The translations under genes were made by a program, and so were the position numbers. A stretch of 64,000 bases of DNA from Planomicrobium stackebrandtii (lineage in GTDB: Bacteria; Bacillota; Bacilli; Bacillales_A; Planococcaceae): the NCBI RefSeq assembly GCF_030814955.1, contig NZ_JAUSWB010000007.1, positions 62,001 through 126,000 on the forward strand. Direction: 5' to 3'. This document shows positions 31,854 through 40,526 of the stretch, in pieces. The notes beneath the pieces were generated by a model. The model saw only the letters and a program-made list of their open reading frames with translations. It was not told where the DNA came from and did no database searches. How positions within the stretch are numbered: the first letter of the stretch is position 1; every line of letters begins with the position of its first letter.

Positions 31854-32270
31854 ATGCGCATAATGGGACTTGACGTCGGTTCGAAAACTATCGGAGTCGC
31901 AATCAGCGATCCGATGGGCTGGACAGCCCAAGGAATTGAAACCGTCAAAATAAATGAAGCGATCGAAGAATTTGGAATGGTTCGCCTTGGCGAACTGATC
32001 AAGCAATACGAAGTGACCGAAGCGGTTGTGGGCTACCCGAAAAACATGAACAACTCAATCGGGCCGCGCGCTGAAGCATCTGAAAGATTTGCAGCTTTGC
32101 TGAAAGAAGCGTATAGTATACCGGTGGTCCTATGGGATGAACGGCTTACAACGTCGGCAGCAGAGAAAATGCTGATTTCCGCAGATGTCAGCCGCAAAAA
32201 CCGCAAAAAAGTGATCGACAAGATGGCAGCAGTCATGATTTTGCAGGGCTATCTTGATTTTAAAAAATAA
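31854..32270 (+). CDS. ruvX: Holliday junction resolvase-like RuvX (YqgF/YrrK)
   Basis: This RNase H-fold protein is implicated in 16S rRNA 5' end maturation and possibly in junction resolution. The 138 residues start [16 protein letters not shown], whose first aspartate is a metal ligand, and contain [14 protein letters not shown] near 95-108 and a terminal [17 protein letters not shown]. Of two ATGs, 31854 has the right distance from GAGGAA and gives the B. subtilis YrrK length. It follows ireB almost without a gap. Confidence 0.92.
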   Translation: MRIMGLDVGSKTIGVAISDPMGWTAQGIETVKINEAIEEFGMVRLGELIKQYEVTEAVVGYPKNMNNSIGPRAEASERFAALLKEAYSIPVVLWDERLTTSAAEKMLISADVSRKNRKKVIDKMAAVMILQGYLDFKK

Positions 32271-32283
32271 TGAGGTGACGCAA

Positions 32284-32592
32284 ATGGAACACGGACAAGA
32301 GCACATTACAGTCGTTGATGAAAACGGCAACGAACAATTATTTGAAGTATTGTTTACATTTGAATCAGCTGACTTCGGAAAATCATACGTCTTGTATTTC
32401 CCGGTAGGCGCTGAAGAAGATGAAGAAGGCGAGATCGAAATTCATGCATCTTCCTTTACTGAAAATGCTGACTCAGATGAAACAGCAGGCGGCGGAGAGC
32501 TTCGCCCGGTTGAAACTGATGCAGAATGGGACATGATCGAAGAAATGCTGAACACGTTCCTTGACGAAGAAGAAGAAAACGAAGAACTATAA
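32284..32592 (+). CDS. DUF1292 family protein YrzB
   Basis: This very acidic 102-residue protein opens with a beta-rich DUF1292 domain ([20 protein letters not shown], then YVLYFP) and ends in a Glu/Asp-rich helix ([17 protein letters not shown]). Its role is unknown in all organisms, but it is nearly always third after ireB and ruvX. The ATG at 32284 follows GAGGTGA. A terminator closes the trio. Confidence 0.85.
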   Translation: MEHGQEHITVVDENGNEQLFEVLFTFESADFGKSYVLYFPVGAEEDEEGEIEIHASSFTENADSDETAGGGELRPVETDAEWDMIEEMLNTFLDEEEENEEL

Positions 32593-32599
32593 AAATGGG

Positions 32600-32634
32600 A
32601 GGACGGAATTGATTGCTGATTCCGTCTTTTTCTT
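32600..32634 (+). terminator. terminator after yrzB
   Basis: GGACGGAAT / ATTCCGTC with a 9-base loop and a T-rich tail. Confidence 0.82.
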
Positions 32635-32717
32635 TTGTGCGATTTTCTTGTATACTGATAGAAGTTGAACATTTTCTGTCCAACTTCAGTAATGCAGAAA
32701 AGCTAGGGGGGGCACCC

Positions 32718-33842
32718 GTGGAGAAACCATCGAAAAAGGATATTATGTTTGAACGAATGACAGAAAAGAAGAAGGAAGTGAGAGTCGTCCGACGCATCGT
32801 ACTAATAGTCGCGCTGATTCTGTTGATCATCATCGGAATCGCTGGCTTTCAAACTTATAATTACATCACCAACGCACTGGAGCCGGTTGATCCGGACTCG
32901 GAAGAAATCATCACGGTTGAAGTGCCAATCGGTTCGAGCCTGGACAGCATCGCAGCGCTGCTTGAAGAAAATGGCGTCATTGAAGATGCACGCATCTACA
33001 AATATTACGTGAAATTCAATAACGAATCCGAATTTCAAGCTGGGACTTATGGCTTGCTGCCTTCAATGACCTTGGATGAAATTACGGAAAGCCTGAAAAC
33101 CGGGAAAGTATACCGGGAGCCGCTCTTTACGATTAATGTTCCGGAAGGATTGACGGTAGAAGAAATTGCCGAAAATGTCATTGCGGAAAAAACTTCGTTC
33201 ACAGCTGAAGAGTTTCTGGAGAAAATCCAGGATCCGGCCTATCTGGATGAGCTGATGGTCCAATACCCTGATTTATTGACCGAAGAAATACTGGGCGAAA
33301 ACGTCCGCTATGCACTCGAAGGGTATCTGTTCCCGGCCACTTATCCGATTTACGAAGAAGATCCATCTTTGGAATTGCTGATCGAGCAGATGCTTGATAC
33401 AACTCAGGCTAATGTTATGCAGTACCAGACCGTGCTGGAGGAGAATGGCGAGTCGCCGCACTGGCTGTTAACATTCGCTTCCTTACTGGAAGAAGAAGCA
33501 ACAGCGCAATCGGATCGCCAGACCATTGCCAGCGTCTTTTATAACCGCATAGAAGACGATATGCCGCTGCAGACGGACCCGACAGTCATCTACGCAATGG
33601 GCGAGCATAAGGACCGCTTATTCAACACAGATTACGAATTTGAACACCCTTACAGCACCTACCAAAATAAAGGGCTGCCGCCGGGACCTATTGCCAATGC
33701 CGGAGGGTCTTCAATTGAAGCGGTGCTCGACCCTGCTGAAACAGAATATTTCTATTTCCTGGCTGATTCGACCGGTGTCAACCATTTTGCTAAAACCTAT
33801 GAAGAACATTTGACCAACCGCGATGAATATATAGGGAATTAA
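32718..33842 (+). CDS. mltG: endolytic transglycosylase MltG
   Basis: MltG cuts nascent glycan strands and sets their length. The 374-residue protein has a basic cytosolic N-terminus, one membrane helix (about 30-52, RIVLIVALILLIIIGIAGF), a LysM-like region and the catalytic domain with LLTFASLLEEEAT near 250-262 (catalytic Glu), then FYNRIEDDMPLQTDPTVIYA. The GTG at 32718 follows AGGGGGGGC; the frame stays open upstream but without a site. trmR follows after a terminator. Confidence 0.92.
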   Translation: MEKPSKKDIMFERMTEKKKEVRVVRRIVLIVALILLIIIGIAGFQTYNYITNALEPVDPDSEEIITVEVPIGSSLDSIAALLEENGVIEDARIYKYYVKFNNESEFQAGTYGLLPSMTLDEITESLKTGKVYREPLFTINVPEGLTVEEIAENVIAEKTSFTAEEFLEKIQDPAYLDELMVQYPDLLTEEILGENVRYALEGYLFPATYPIYEEDPSLELLIEQMLDTTQANVMQYQTVLEENGESPHWLLTFASLLEEEATAQSDRQTIASVFYNRIEDDMPLQTDPTVIYAMGEHKDRLFNTDYEFEHPYSTYQNKGLPPGPIANAGGSSIEAVLDPAETEYFYFLADSTGVNHFAKTYEEHLTNRDEYIGN

Positions 33843-33849
33843 AACGATC

Positions 33850-33883
33850 GAGAAGGAAGCACCTCGCTTTCCTTCTCTTTTTA
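33850..33883 (+). terminator. terminator after mltG
   Basis: GAGAAGGAAGC / GCTTTCCTTCTC with a 5-base loop and five T. Confidence 0.85.
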
Positions 33884-33932
33884 TGGTAAAATTTGAAGTA
33901 ATTTTTGCTGAACCGAAAAGGAGCATTCCAGT

Positions 33933-34538
33933 ATGGCGAACGACCAATTATCAGCAACACTCGGAGCGATTCAGGCTTATGCCGCTTTGGAACATGTACC
34001 GATTATGGAAGATCAGGGCATCCGGGAATTAGTGGGGCTGCTAAAAATTCAGCAGCCTAAACAAATTCTGGAAATCGGTGCAGCAATCGGATTTTCAGCG
34101 ATCAAAATCGCTGAAGCTTTGCCGGCAAGCGAGCTGGATACCGTTGAACGCGATGAAACCAGATACCAGAAAGCGGTTGAGTTTATCGCTCAATCAGGAT
34201 TCAGCGATCGGATTCGCATTTTCCATGCAGATGCACTGGAGCTTTCGCTGGCTGACCTGAAAAAACAGTACGATGCGATCTTTATCGATGCAGCAAAAGG
34301 ACAATATGAACGATTTTTCGACAAGTACGAAGAGCTTTTGGCAACGGGCGGAATCATATATTGCGATAATATGGCCATGCATGGGCTTTCGGATATACCA
34401 TTATCGGAAGTGCCGAGAAGAAAGCGGACGATGATCCGCAATTTGGCAGCTTTTAAAGAGCATATGCTCAATCATCCTGGTTATGACACGGAATTATTGT
34501 CATCAGGAGACGGCATTATGATCTGCAGAAAAAAATGA
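33933..34538 (+). CDS. trmR: tRNA 5-hydroxyuridine methyltransferase TrmR (YrrM-like)
   Basis: This SAM-dependent class I O-methyltransferase, in B. subtilis, makes 5-methoxyuridine at wobble U34. The 201 residues show the SAM motif LEIGAAIGFSAIKIAE near 46-61, the metal-site region IFIDAAKGQYERFFD near 116-130 and YCDNMAMHG near 142-150. Position between mltG and udk is as in B. subtilis, but the U32-family hydroxylases TrhP1/TrhP2 (YrrN, YrrO) that follow it there are absent. The ATG follows AAAAGGAGC. Confidence 0.88.
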   Translation: MANDQLSATLGAIQAYAALEHVPIMEDQGIRELVGLLKIQQPKQILEIGAAIGFSAIKIAEALPASELDTVERDETRYQKAVEFIAQSGFSDRIRIFHADALELSLADLKKQYDAIFIDAAKGQYERFFDKYEELLATGGIIYCDNMAMHGLSDIPLSEVPRRKRTMIRNLAAFKEHMLNHPGYDTELLSSGDGIMICRKK

Positions 34539-34574
34539 AAACACCAAAAAGAGGTTTGCAGGGAGCTAAATAAC

Positions 34575-35198
34575 ATGTCTAAAAAACGGCCGGTCGTTAT
34601 TGGGATCGCAGGGGGTTCGGGCTCGGGGAAAACGAGTGTAACGAATTCCATCTATGAAGTGTTTAAAGAAAACTCAGTGGTGGTTATTGAGCAGGATTAT
34701 TACTATAAGGACCAAAGCCATTTGGCCTTTGAAGAGCGCCTGGAAACAAACTATGACCATCCACTGGCATTTGATACGGATCTGCTGATTGAGCATATCA
34801 ACAGTTTGCTCGAGCGCCAGCCGATTGAAAAACCGGTTTATAATTATGCTGTACATACACGTGCAGAAGAAACAGTGTTGATTGAACCAAAAGATGTTAT
34901 CATTCTGGAGGGAATATTGGTGCTTGAAGATGTGCGTTTGCGCGAATTGATGGACATCAAATTATTTGTCGATACTGATGGCGATCTGCGCATCATACGC
35001 CGCTTGCTGCGCGACATCAACGAACGGGGACGGACCATCGATTCTGTTATCGAACAATACTTGACAGTGGTGCGTCCGATGCACAATCAATTTATTGAGC
35101 CAACAAAACGCTATGCGGACGTCATCATCCCCGAAGGCGGACAAAACGAAGTGGCAATCGACTTGATGGTTACAAAAATCAAAACAATTCTTGAATAG
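34575..35198 (+). CDS. udk: uridine kinase
   Basis: Udk phosphorylates uridine and cytidine in pyrimidine salvage. The 207 residues show the P-loop [12 protein letters not shown] near 10-21, the substrate region [11 protein letters not shown] near 40-50 and YDHPLAFD near 62-69, and the lid arginines in [12 protein letters not shown]. It starts 36 bases after trmR, probably in one transcript, and matches the Bacillus order. Confidence 0.96.
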   Translation: MSKKRPVVIGIAGGSGSGKTSVTNSIYEVFKENSVVVIEQDYYYKDQSHLAFEERLETNYDHPLAFDTDLLIEHINSLLERQPIEKPVYNYAVHTRAEETVLIEPKDVIILEGILVLEDVRLRELMDIKLFVDTDGDLRIIRRLLRDINERGRTIDSVIEQYLTVVRPMHNQFIEPTKRYADVIIPEGGQNEVAIDLMVTKIKTILE

Positions 35199-35274
35199 AT
35201 TGGCAGATTATAATATGATGAGACAAGACTGACGGGTGCAGGCATCCAGGTCAGCAGTTGAAGGAGTGGGAACA

Positions 35275-35751
35275 ATGGCTAACGAAAAACAATTTCCAAT
35301 GACAGCTGCAGGTAAGCAGAAGTTAGAGGATGAACTGGACTTTCTGAAAACGATCAAACGCAAAGAAGTGGTTGAACGAATTAAAATCGCACGTGATTTT
35401 GGTGATTTATCTGAGAACGCTGAGTATGACTCTGCAAAAGAAGATCAGGCTTTTGTAGAAGGCCGCATCTCAACACTTGAATCGATGATCCGCAACGCGG
35501 TTATCATAAATGAAAATGAGTCAAACAAAGATATCGTTCGTTTAGGAACGACGGTAACATTCATAGAAGTTCCAAATGGCGATAAAGAATCTTACACAAT
35601 CGTAGGATCAGCGGAAGCAGATCCGTTAGAAGGCCGTATTTCAAACGATTCTCCAATTGCGAAAAGCATGATTGGCCGCACAATTGGCGAAAACGTCAAA
35701 GTGCTGACACCAGGCGGAGAAATGGAAATCAAGATTCTTTCAATCACGTGA
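35275..35751 (+). CDS. greA: transcription elongation factor GreA
   Basis: GreA enters the secondary channel of RNA polymerase and stimulates cleavage of backtracked RNA. The 158 residues form an N-terminal antiparallel coiled coil with the acidic tip [20 protein letters not shown] near 36-55, then the C-terminal FKBP-like domain with [13 protein letters not shown] near 115-128. The ATG at 35275 follows AAGGAGTGGG. A hairpin (CTGAC / GTCAG, 35229-35255) lies in the leader, of unknown use. Confidence 0.96.
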   Translation: MANEKQFPMTAAGKQKLEDELDFLKTIKRKEVVERIKIARDFGDLSENAEYDSAKEDQAFVEGRISTLESMIRNAVIINENESNKDIVRLGTTVTFIEVPNGDKESYTIVGSAEADPLEGRISNDSPIAKSMIGRTIGENVKVLTPGGEMEIKILSIT

Positions 35752-35754
35752 TCA

Positions 35755-35788
35755 AGCGGCCATTCTGTAATAAGGATGGCCGCTTTTC
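35755..35788 (+). terminator. terminator after greA
   Basis: AGCGGCCAT / ATGGCCGCT with a 12-base loop and a T-rich tail. Confidence 0.85.
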
Positions 35789-35882
35789 ATTAATTCGACT
35801 CCAAATGAAACGAAAATATCGCTGAAACGTCAAATTTGTCATACTGAATTTATGGTAAACTATTGAGAAAGGGGGACATCCA

Positions 35883-36611
35883 ATGTCTAACGAAGAAAAA
35901 CCATATCCCTCTCGTTTGAAGAAAAAGAAAAACCGATCAAATTCCATTTTGAATATTATGATTGGCTTGGTATTTGCATTGATCCTCATCATTGGGGTAT
36001 CCATGTTGTTTAGTGGAGGGGACGATCAGGCTCAAGATCCTGAGGCAGTAACGATTTCACCTGAAACCGAAGACCAAACGAGCGGTTCTGAAGACAGTGA
36101 AGGCGAAAGCACAGACACTGAAGAACAACCAGAAGAAGATGCTGAAGTTTCTGCTGAAGAACTGGCGGCTGCAGAAAAAGCTGAAGAAGAAAAAGCCAAA
36201 AAAGAAGCTGAAGAAGCTAAAAAAGCTGGAGAAGAAAAAGAAGGATCCGTTACAAAAGGCGGGACCATCACACGTGAAGATTCAAGCGATCCAATCGTGG
36301 AAGAAACCGTAATCAATACAAGCTGGGAGCCAGTCGGCACGAAGCAAAAAGGTGACCACGTCTCAGTCTACCAAAAGGATTCTGTAGATTGGAACGAAAA
36401 AGTCAACGCAGTGTCCTATGCAACTGGCCTCGATGCCAACAATATGTATGTTATGATGATCAAAAATGGCGGCGGTCCACAAAAATCAATCGCGACTGTC
36501 CAGTCCAAAGATGAATCTGAAAAGTACCGTGTCCACATGGAATGGGTAGACGGCGAAGGCTGGAAACCAGTGAAGATGGACGTATTAAAAACACTGGAAG
36601 GCGCCTATTAA
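35883..36611 (+). CDS. YrrS-like DUF1510 membrane protein
   Basis: This 242-residue protein has a basic cytosolic start (RLKKKKNRSN), one membrane helix (about 22-43), a low-complexity Glu/Asp/Ser then Lys/Glu/Ala linker (about 48-125) likely to be an extended or coiled spacer, and a C-terminal DUF1510 domain ending in YRVHMEWVDGEGWKPVKMD. B. subtilis YrrS has the same plan and sits beside the penicillin-binding protein PbpI, which is not present here. Function is unknown. The ATG follows AAAGGGGGAC. Confidence 0.82.
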   Translation: MSNEEKPYPSRLKKKKNRSNSILNIMIGLVFALILIIGVSMLFSGGDDQAQDPEAVTISPETEDQTSGSEDSEGESTDTEEQPEEDAEVSAEELAAAEKAEEEKAKKEAEEAKKAGEEKEGSVTKGGTITREDSSDPIVEETVINTSWEPVGTKQKGDHVSVYQKDSVDWNEKVNAVSYATGLDANNMYVMMIKNGGGPQKSIATVQSKDESEKYRVHMEWVDGEGWKPVKMDVLKTLEGAY

Positions 36612-36683
36612 CAAAGGCGTCTTTTTCTTTGAGATAAAGTAAACCTGTGCAAACTAACAGACTATGGAATGAGGAATGGAAAA

Positions 36684-37388
36684 ATGAAAATTGGTGTGAT
36701 TGGTGCAATGGAAGAAGAAGTCCAGTTGCTCAGAAGCAAACTGGACAATACACAAACGGAAGAAATTGCAAAATGTGAGTTTACAATAGGTACATACGAT
36801 GGACAGGAAATCGTGTTGCTGAAAAGCGGAATCGGCAAGGTCAATGCCGCAATGTCAACAACGATCCTTCTGCAGCAATACAAGCCGGACATCGTCATTA
36901 ACATCGGCTCAGCGGGTGGCTTTGATGAAGAGCTTGAAGTAGGGGCAGTCGTAATTTCAGACGAAGTGCGCCACCATGATGTGGATGTTACGGTCTTTGG
37001 CTATGAAATGGGCCAGGTGCCTCAGTTGCCGGCAGCGTTTACTTCCAATCAGGAATTGATCGAACTGGCAGTCAAAGCAGTAAAAGAAATGGGCCAGCAT
37101 GATTATGCGGTCGGGTTGATCGCAACGGGCGATTCGTTTATGAACGATCCGGAGCGTGTAGCTAAGGTACGCGAATATTTTCCGTCTATGAAAGCGGCTG
37201 AAATGGAAGCGGCAGCAGTAGCGCAGGTTTGCTATCAATTCGACGTGGCATTCGTGGTCATCCGTGCCTTGTCTGACATTGCAGGGAAAGAATCATCAGT
37301 GTCATTTGATGAATTTCTGCCTGTAGCAGCCAAGCATTCGACAGAGATCGTCTTTAACGTTATCAGCCAGCTGGCTGCACGCATTTAA
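36684..37388 (+). CDS. mtnN: 5'-methylthioadenosine/S-adenosylhomocysteine nucleosidase
   Basis: MtnN cleaves MTA and SAH to adenine plus the thioribose sugars, recycling SAM by-products. The 234 residues show the purine-binding core [18 protein letters not shown] near 77-94, [12 protein letters not shown] near 146-157, [10 protein letters not shown] near 173-182 (catalytic and ribose-binding Glu) and the general acid in RALSDIAGK (Asp near 197). The ATG at 36684 follows GAGGAATGG; an in-frame ATG at 36669 overlaps that site. Confidence 0.95.
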   Translation: MKIGVIGAMEEEVQLLRSKLDNTQTEEIAKCEFTIGTYDGQEIVLLKSGIGKVNAAMSTTILLQQYKPDIVINIGSAGGFDEELEVGAVVISDEVRHHDVDVTVFGYEMGQVPQLPAAFTSNQELIELAVKAVKEMGQHDYAVGLIATGDSFMNDPERVAKVREYFPSMKAAEMEAAAVAQVCYQFDVAFVVIRALSDIAGKESSVSFDEFLPVAAKHSTEIVFNVISQLAARI

Positions 37389-37405
37389 CCGGCAGGAGGC
37401 AAAAT

Positions 37406-37445
37406 AAAAAGCTGAGGACGTTTTCTCAACGTCACTCAGCTTTTT
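37406..37445. terminator. bidirectional terminator between mtnN and pssA
   Basis: AAAAAGCTGAGGACGTT / AACGTCACTCAGCTTTTT (one mismatch, one extra base) around a short loop, with A and T runs at each end. Confidence 0.85.
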
Positions 37446-37446
37446 A

Positions 37447-37986
37447 CTACACTTTTTTCAAGGTAAATGTACTGACCATCAATAAAGAACATATAACGAA
37501 CAGGAACATGTAGACGACCGGCGAAAGGATCGGCAGTCCGAAATAAGATAAAGTGATGATGGTACCGGCTGCGGTAATTGGCAAACCGGTAAAATATCCC
37601 GTAGCATCTGAGATGTTAAACCGTGCCAACCGGAATCCCCCGCACGAAATATAAAGAACGGTGAAGACCATGCCGATCACGCCAAAGTCCGATAAGACAA
37701 GCTGGTAAATTAAAATTGCGGGTGCAACACCAAAAGAGATTATGTCACTCATCGAATCGAGCTGTTTTCCTAAATCAGATTCCTGATTAAACTTTCTTGC
37801 CACCATACCGTCAAAGCGGTCTAGAAAAGCCGCAATAAATATAAATAGCACGCTATAGCTATAAGATCCATTTAAAGTGGCCATGAGAGAAGCCCCGCCA
37901 AACAGCATATTGCCGATTGTGATGGTATTAGCGGTCTGTGACCTCAGCTTTTTTATGGTGTGATCCATTTTTTCTGTTATTAACAA
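37447..37986 (-). CDS. pssA: CDP-diacylglycerol-serine O-phosphatidyltransferase
   Basis: PssA makes phosphatidylserine in the membrane, the substrate of the decarboxylase encoded next door. The protein has about six membrane helices and the CDP-alcohol phosphotransferase motif DG-x2-AR-x8-G-x3-D-x3-D, seen as DGMVARKF to LGKQLDSMSD near 62-85. The start is set by AAGGAGTG, which places initiation at TTG 37986 (179 residues, close to the B. subtilis 177). The in-frame ATG at 37968 is too far from the site, and an ATG at 38022 lies upstream of it. Divergent from psd. Confidence 0.88.
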   Translation of the reverse strand: MLITEKMDHTIKKLRSQTANTITIGNMLFGGASLMATLNGSYSYSVLFIFIAAFLDRFDGMVARKFNQESDLGKQLDSMSDIISFGVAPAILIYQLVLSDFGVIGMVFTVLYISCGGFRLARFNISDATGYFTGLPITAAGTIITLSYFGLPILSPVVYMFLFVICSLLMVSTFTLKKV

Positions 37987-38081
37987 TGGAAAACACTCCT
38001 TCTTTTTTGTAAACTTGTTCACTCTATTATACTGTGAAAGGTAAAAAAATGGTAGACTATTTTAGCGACGGAGGCTTCTCT

Positions 38082-38855
38082 ATGAAAAAATACATGTACC
38101 AGCGATCAATCGAACTGACGAATGGAGCAGTCACTTCGAACTTGATTCGACAGTTTGCTCAATCCAAAAACAGCCGCAGGTTCATACCCGGCTATATTAA
38201 AGCCTATCAGATTTCAGTGGAGGAAGTCGAAAAACCAGTGGCTGCATTTCCAACTCTTCATGATTTTTTTGTCCGAAAATTGTCCAAAGCCAGCCGGCCA
38301 GTGGCAAATGCGCCGGTTGTTTCCCCTGTAGACGGAAAAATTGAAATTGCTGGGGGCCTGCAGCAAGGTACCCGGTTCCTAGTGAAAAGCCAGTCCTATT
38401 CACTAGAGGACCTGTTGGGTGACGGAGCATTGGCGGAACAATACCAGGATGGCAACTATGCCGTGCTGTATTTATCGCCAGCTGATTATCACCGTATTCA
38501 CAGTCCAGCTGACGGAAAAGTGAATAAGCAATATGTTCTTGGAAAAAAATCGTATCCAGTCAATGCGGCTGGACTACAATATGGCAAAGCACCGATCAGC
38601 GGCAATTATCGTATGATCACGGAACTGGAAACGGCATTCGGCAGGATGCTGGTAGTCAAAGTCGGCGCAATGTTCGTAAATTCCATCCAGCTGACAAACA
38701 CCGGAAGCGACTGGGAAAAGGGGGACGAAGTGGGCTATTTCAGTTTCGGCTCCACTGTTGTGTTGTTTTTTGAGAAGAATTCCATCAAATTTGTCGAAGA
38801 TATGTCTGCCGGCCAACGGATCAAGGTGGGAGAAGCGCTAGGAAATATGATATAA
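38082..38855 (+). CDS. psd: phosphatidylserine decarboxylase proenzyme
   Basis: Psd converts phosphatidylserine to phosphatidylethanolamine. The 257-residue proenzyme self-cleaves at its GST site to form the pyruvoyl group; here it reads SFGSTVVLFFE near 223-233, where many proteobacterial enzymes have LGST. Also seen are VSPVDGKIE near 82-90 and SPADYHRIHSPADG near 130-143 (catalytic Asp-His region). The start at 38082 follows GGAGG. pssA is divergent 95 bases away, so the two steps of PE synthesis share one control region. Confidence 0.93.
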   Translation: MKKYMYQRSIELTNGAVTSNLIRQFAQSKNSRRFIPGYIKAYQISVEEVEKPVAAFPTLHDFFVRKLSKASRPVANAPVVSPVDGKIEIAGGLQQGTRFLVKSQSYSLEDLLGDGALAEQYQDGNYAVLYLSPADYHRIHSPADGKVNKQYVLGKKSYPVNAAGLQYGKAPISGNYRMITELETAFGRMLVVKVGAMFVNSIQLTNTGSDWEKGDEVGYFSFGSTVVLFFEKNSIKFVEDMSAGQRIKVGEALGNMI

Positions 38856-38893
38856 TCAATAGCATTAAGTTCGGAAAACAGGAGTGGGTAGCA

Positions 38894-39415
38894 TTGTATC
38901 GAAATTTTGTACCAAGCCAATACGTAAAAGAAGTTTTTGACATTAAGCCGGAAACTTTGATTGAAAAAAATATTAAAGGAATCATTACCGATTTGGATAA
39001 CACCCTAGTGGAGTGGGATCGACCGGATGCGACACCAAAATTGGTTGAATGGCTCAAGTCAATGAAAGATGCCGGGATTCAAGTAGTCATTGTTTCCAAT
39101 AATAAGGAGTTGCGCGTCAAGTCGTTCGCAGATCCTTTAGGAATACCATTTATCCACCAGGCCCGTAAACCGATGGGACGTGCTTTCCGTAAAGCGCTTC
39201 GTATCATGGAAGCCAAACGTGAACAGGTTGTAGTAATCGGAGATCAAATGCTGACGGATATTTTCGGCGGCAATCTGAATAAAATGCACACGATTCTGGT
39301 TTTGCCTGTGGCTCAGTCGGATGGTTTTTTCACACGCTTTAACCGCAAAGTCGAACGCAGAATCATGAAGAGATTGAAAGATAAAGGACAATTGATGTGG
39401 GAGGAAGAAAATTGA
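38894..39415 (+). CDS. YqeG family HAD IIIA phosphatase
   Basis: This 173-residue HAD-superfamily protein has motif I in ITDLDNTLVEWDRP near 31-44 (first Asp the nucleophile), motif II in VVIVSNN near 64-70 and motif III/IV in VVVIGDQMLTDIFGGN near 111-126. The YqeG group is predicted to dephosphorylate a small phosphate ester; the substrate is not established. The TTG start follows AGGAGTGGG and fits the family N-terminus. It overlaps yqeH (TTGA) and heads a compact ribosome/NAD cluster. Confidence 0.9.
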   Translation: MYRNFVPSQYVKEVFDIKPETLIEKNIKGIITDLDNTLVEWDRPDATPKLVEWLKSMKDAGIQVVIVSNNKELRVKSFADPLGIPFIHQARKPMGRAFRKALRIMEAKREQVVVIGDQMLTDIFGGNLNKMHTILVLPVAQSDGFFTRFNRKVERRIMKRLKDKGQLMWEEEN

Positions 39416-40515
39416 GTGAAATGCCAACTTGCATCGGATGCGGTGTACAGATTCAAACCCAAAACAAAGAAGAAGTAGGATACGCTCCGCCGTCTTCATT
39501 GGAAAAAGAGGAAATTATTTGCCAACGCTGTTTCCGCCTGAAAAATTACAATGAACTTCAACCGGTTTCTTTAACGGACGATGATTTTCTTCGTATCTTA
39601 AACGGTCTGGGAGAACGCGATGGCCTGATAGTGAAAATTGTCGATATTTTTGACTTTAACGGCAGCTGGCTTCCAGGCTTGCACCGTTTTGTCGGAAATA
39701 ACGACATCTTGTTGATTGCCAATAAAGCGGATCTGCTGCCGAAATCGGTCAAGCAGCATAAATTGATCCACTGGATGAAACAGGAAGCCCGTAAACTGGG
39801 ATTGCAGCCGATTGATATTTTGACGGTCAGTGCGCATAAAGGAACTGGAATTGCAGAAGCCATGGAAGCGATTGAAAAATACCGCAAAGGCAAAGATGTC
39901 TATGTGGTCGGCTGTACAAATGTCGGAAAATCCACGTTCATCAACCGCGTCATCAAACAGGCGACTGGGCAAGCAGATGTTATCACGACATCACATTTCC
40001 CGGGAACAACTTTGGATATGATCGAAATTCCATTGGACGACAAACGTTCATTGTTTGATACGCCAGGCATCATCAACCATCACCAATTGGCACACCATCT
40101 TCAGACGGCAGATTTAAAGCAAATCATGCCAAAAAAAGAAATCAAGCCGCGGGTCTTCCAATTAAATGCAGAGCAAACGCTATTTATTGGCGGTTTGGCG
40201 CGCTTTGACTTTATTCAAGGAGAACGCTCTTCCTTTACTGTCCATATTGCCAACGATCTGCCCATCCACCGGACTAAACTGGACAACGCGAATGCCTTGT
40301 ATGAGCAGCACTTGGGTGATATGCTGGCACCGCCTTCAGCGGAGTATAAAGATGATTTTCCTGAGCTGGTCCGCCATGAGTTCAGTGTCAAGGATGCAAA
40401 AACCGATATCGTCTTTTCTGGACTTGGCTGGATTACCATTCAGCACGGCAATGCTGTCATTGCAGCCCATGCACCTAAAGGTGTAGAAGTAATATTGCGC
40501 CCATCTTTAATCTAG
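39412..40515 (+). CDS. yqeH: ribosome biogenesis GTPase YqeH
   Basis: This circularly permuted GTPase is needed for 30S assembly. The 367 residues open with a zinc finger (CIGCG near 7-11, then CQRCFRLKNYNE). The G motifs are in permuted order: G4 NKADLLPKS near 103, G5, then G1 GCTNVGKSTFINR near 168-180 and G3 DTPGI near 223. The C-terminal domain binds RNA. I chose TTG 39412 (GGGAGG upstream, overlapping the yqeG stop); the ATG at 39421 is the alternative and would remove three residues. Confidence 0.93.
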   Translation: MSEMPTCIGCGVQIQTQNKEEVGYAPPSSLEKEEIICQRCFRLKNYNELQPVSLTDDDFLRILNGLGERDGLIVKIVDIFDFNGSWLPGLHRFVGNNDILLIANKADLLPKSVKQHKLIHWMKQEARKLGLQPIDILTVSAHKGTGIAEAMEAIEKYRKGKDVYVVGCTNVGKSTFINRVIKQATGQADVITTSHFPGTTLDMIEIPLDDKRSLFDTPGIINHHQLAHHLQTADLKQIMPKKEIKPRVFQLNAEQTLFIGGLARFDFIQGERSSFTVHIANDLPIHRTKLDNANALYEQHLGDMLAPPSAEYKDDFPELVRHEFSVKDAKTDIVFSGLGWITIQHGNAVIAAHAPKGVEVILRPSLI

Positions 40516-40526
40516 GAGGTTTTTAG

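Noticed and set aside
36150-36260. Tandem repeat in yrrS
   Set aside because: Lys/Glu/Ala codon runs give a low-complexity coiled spacer; no exact repeat unit.
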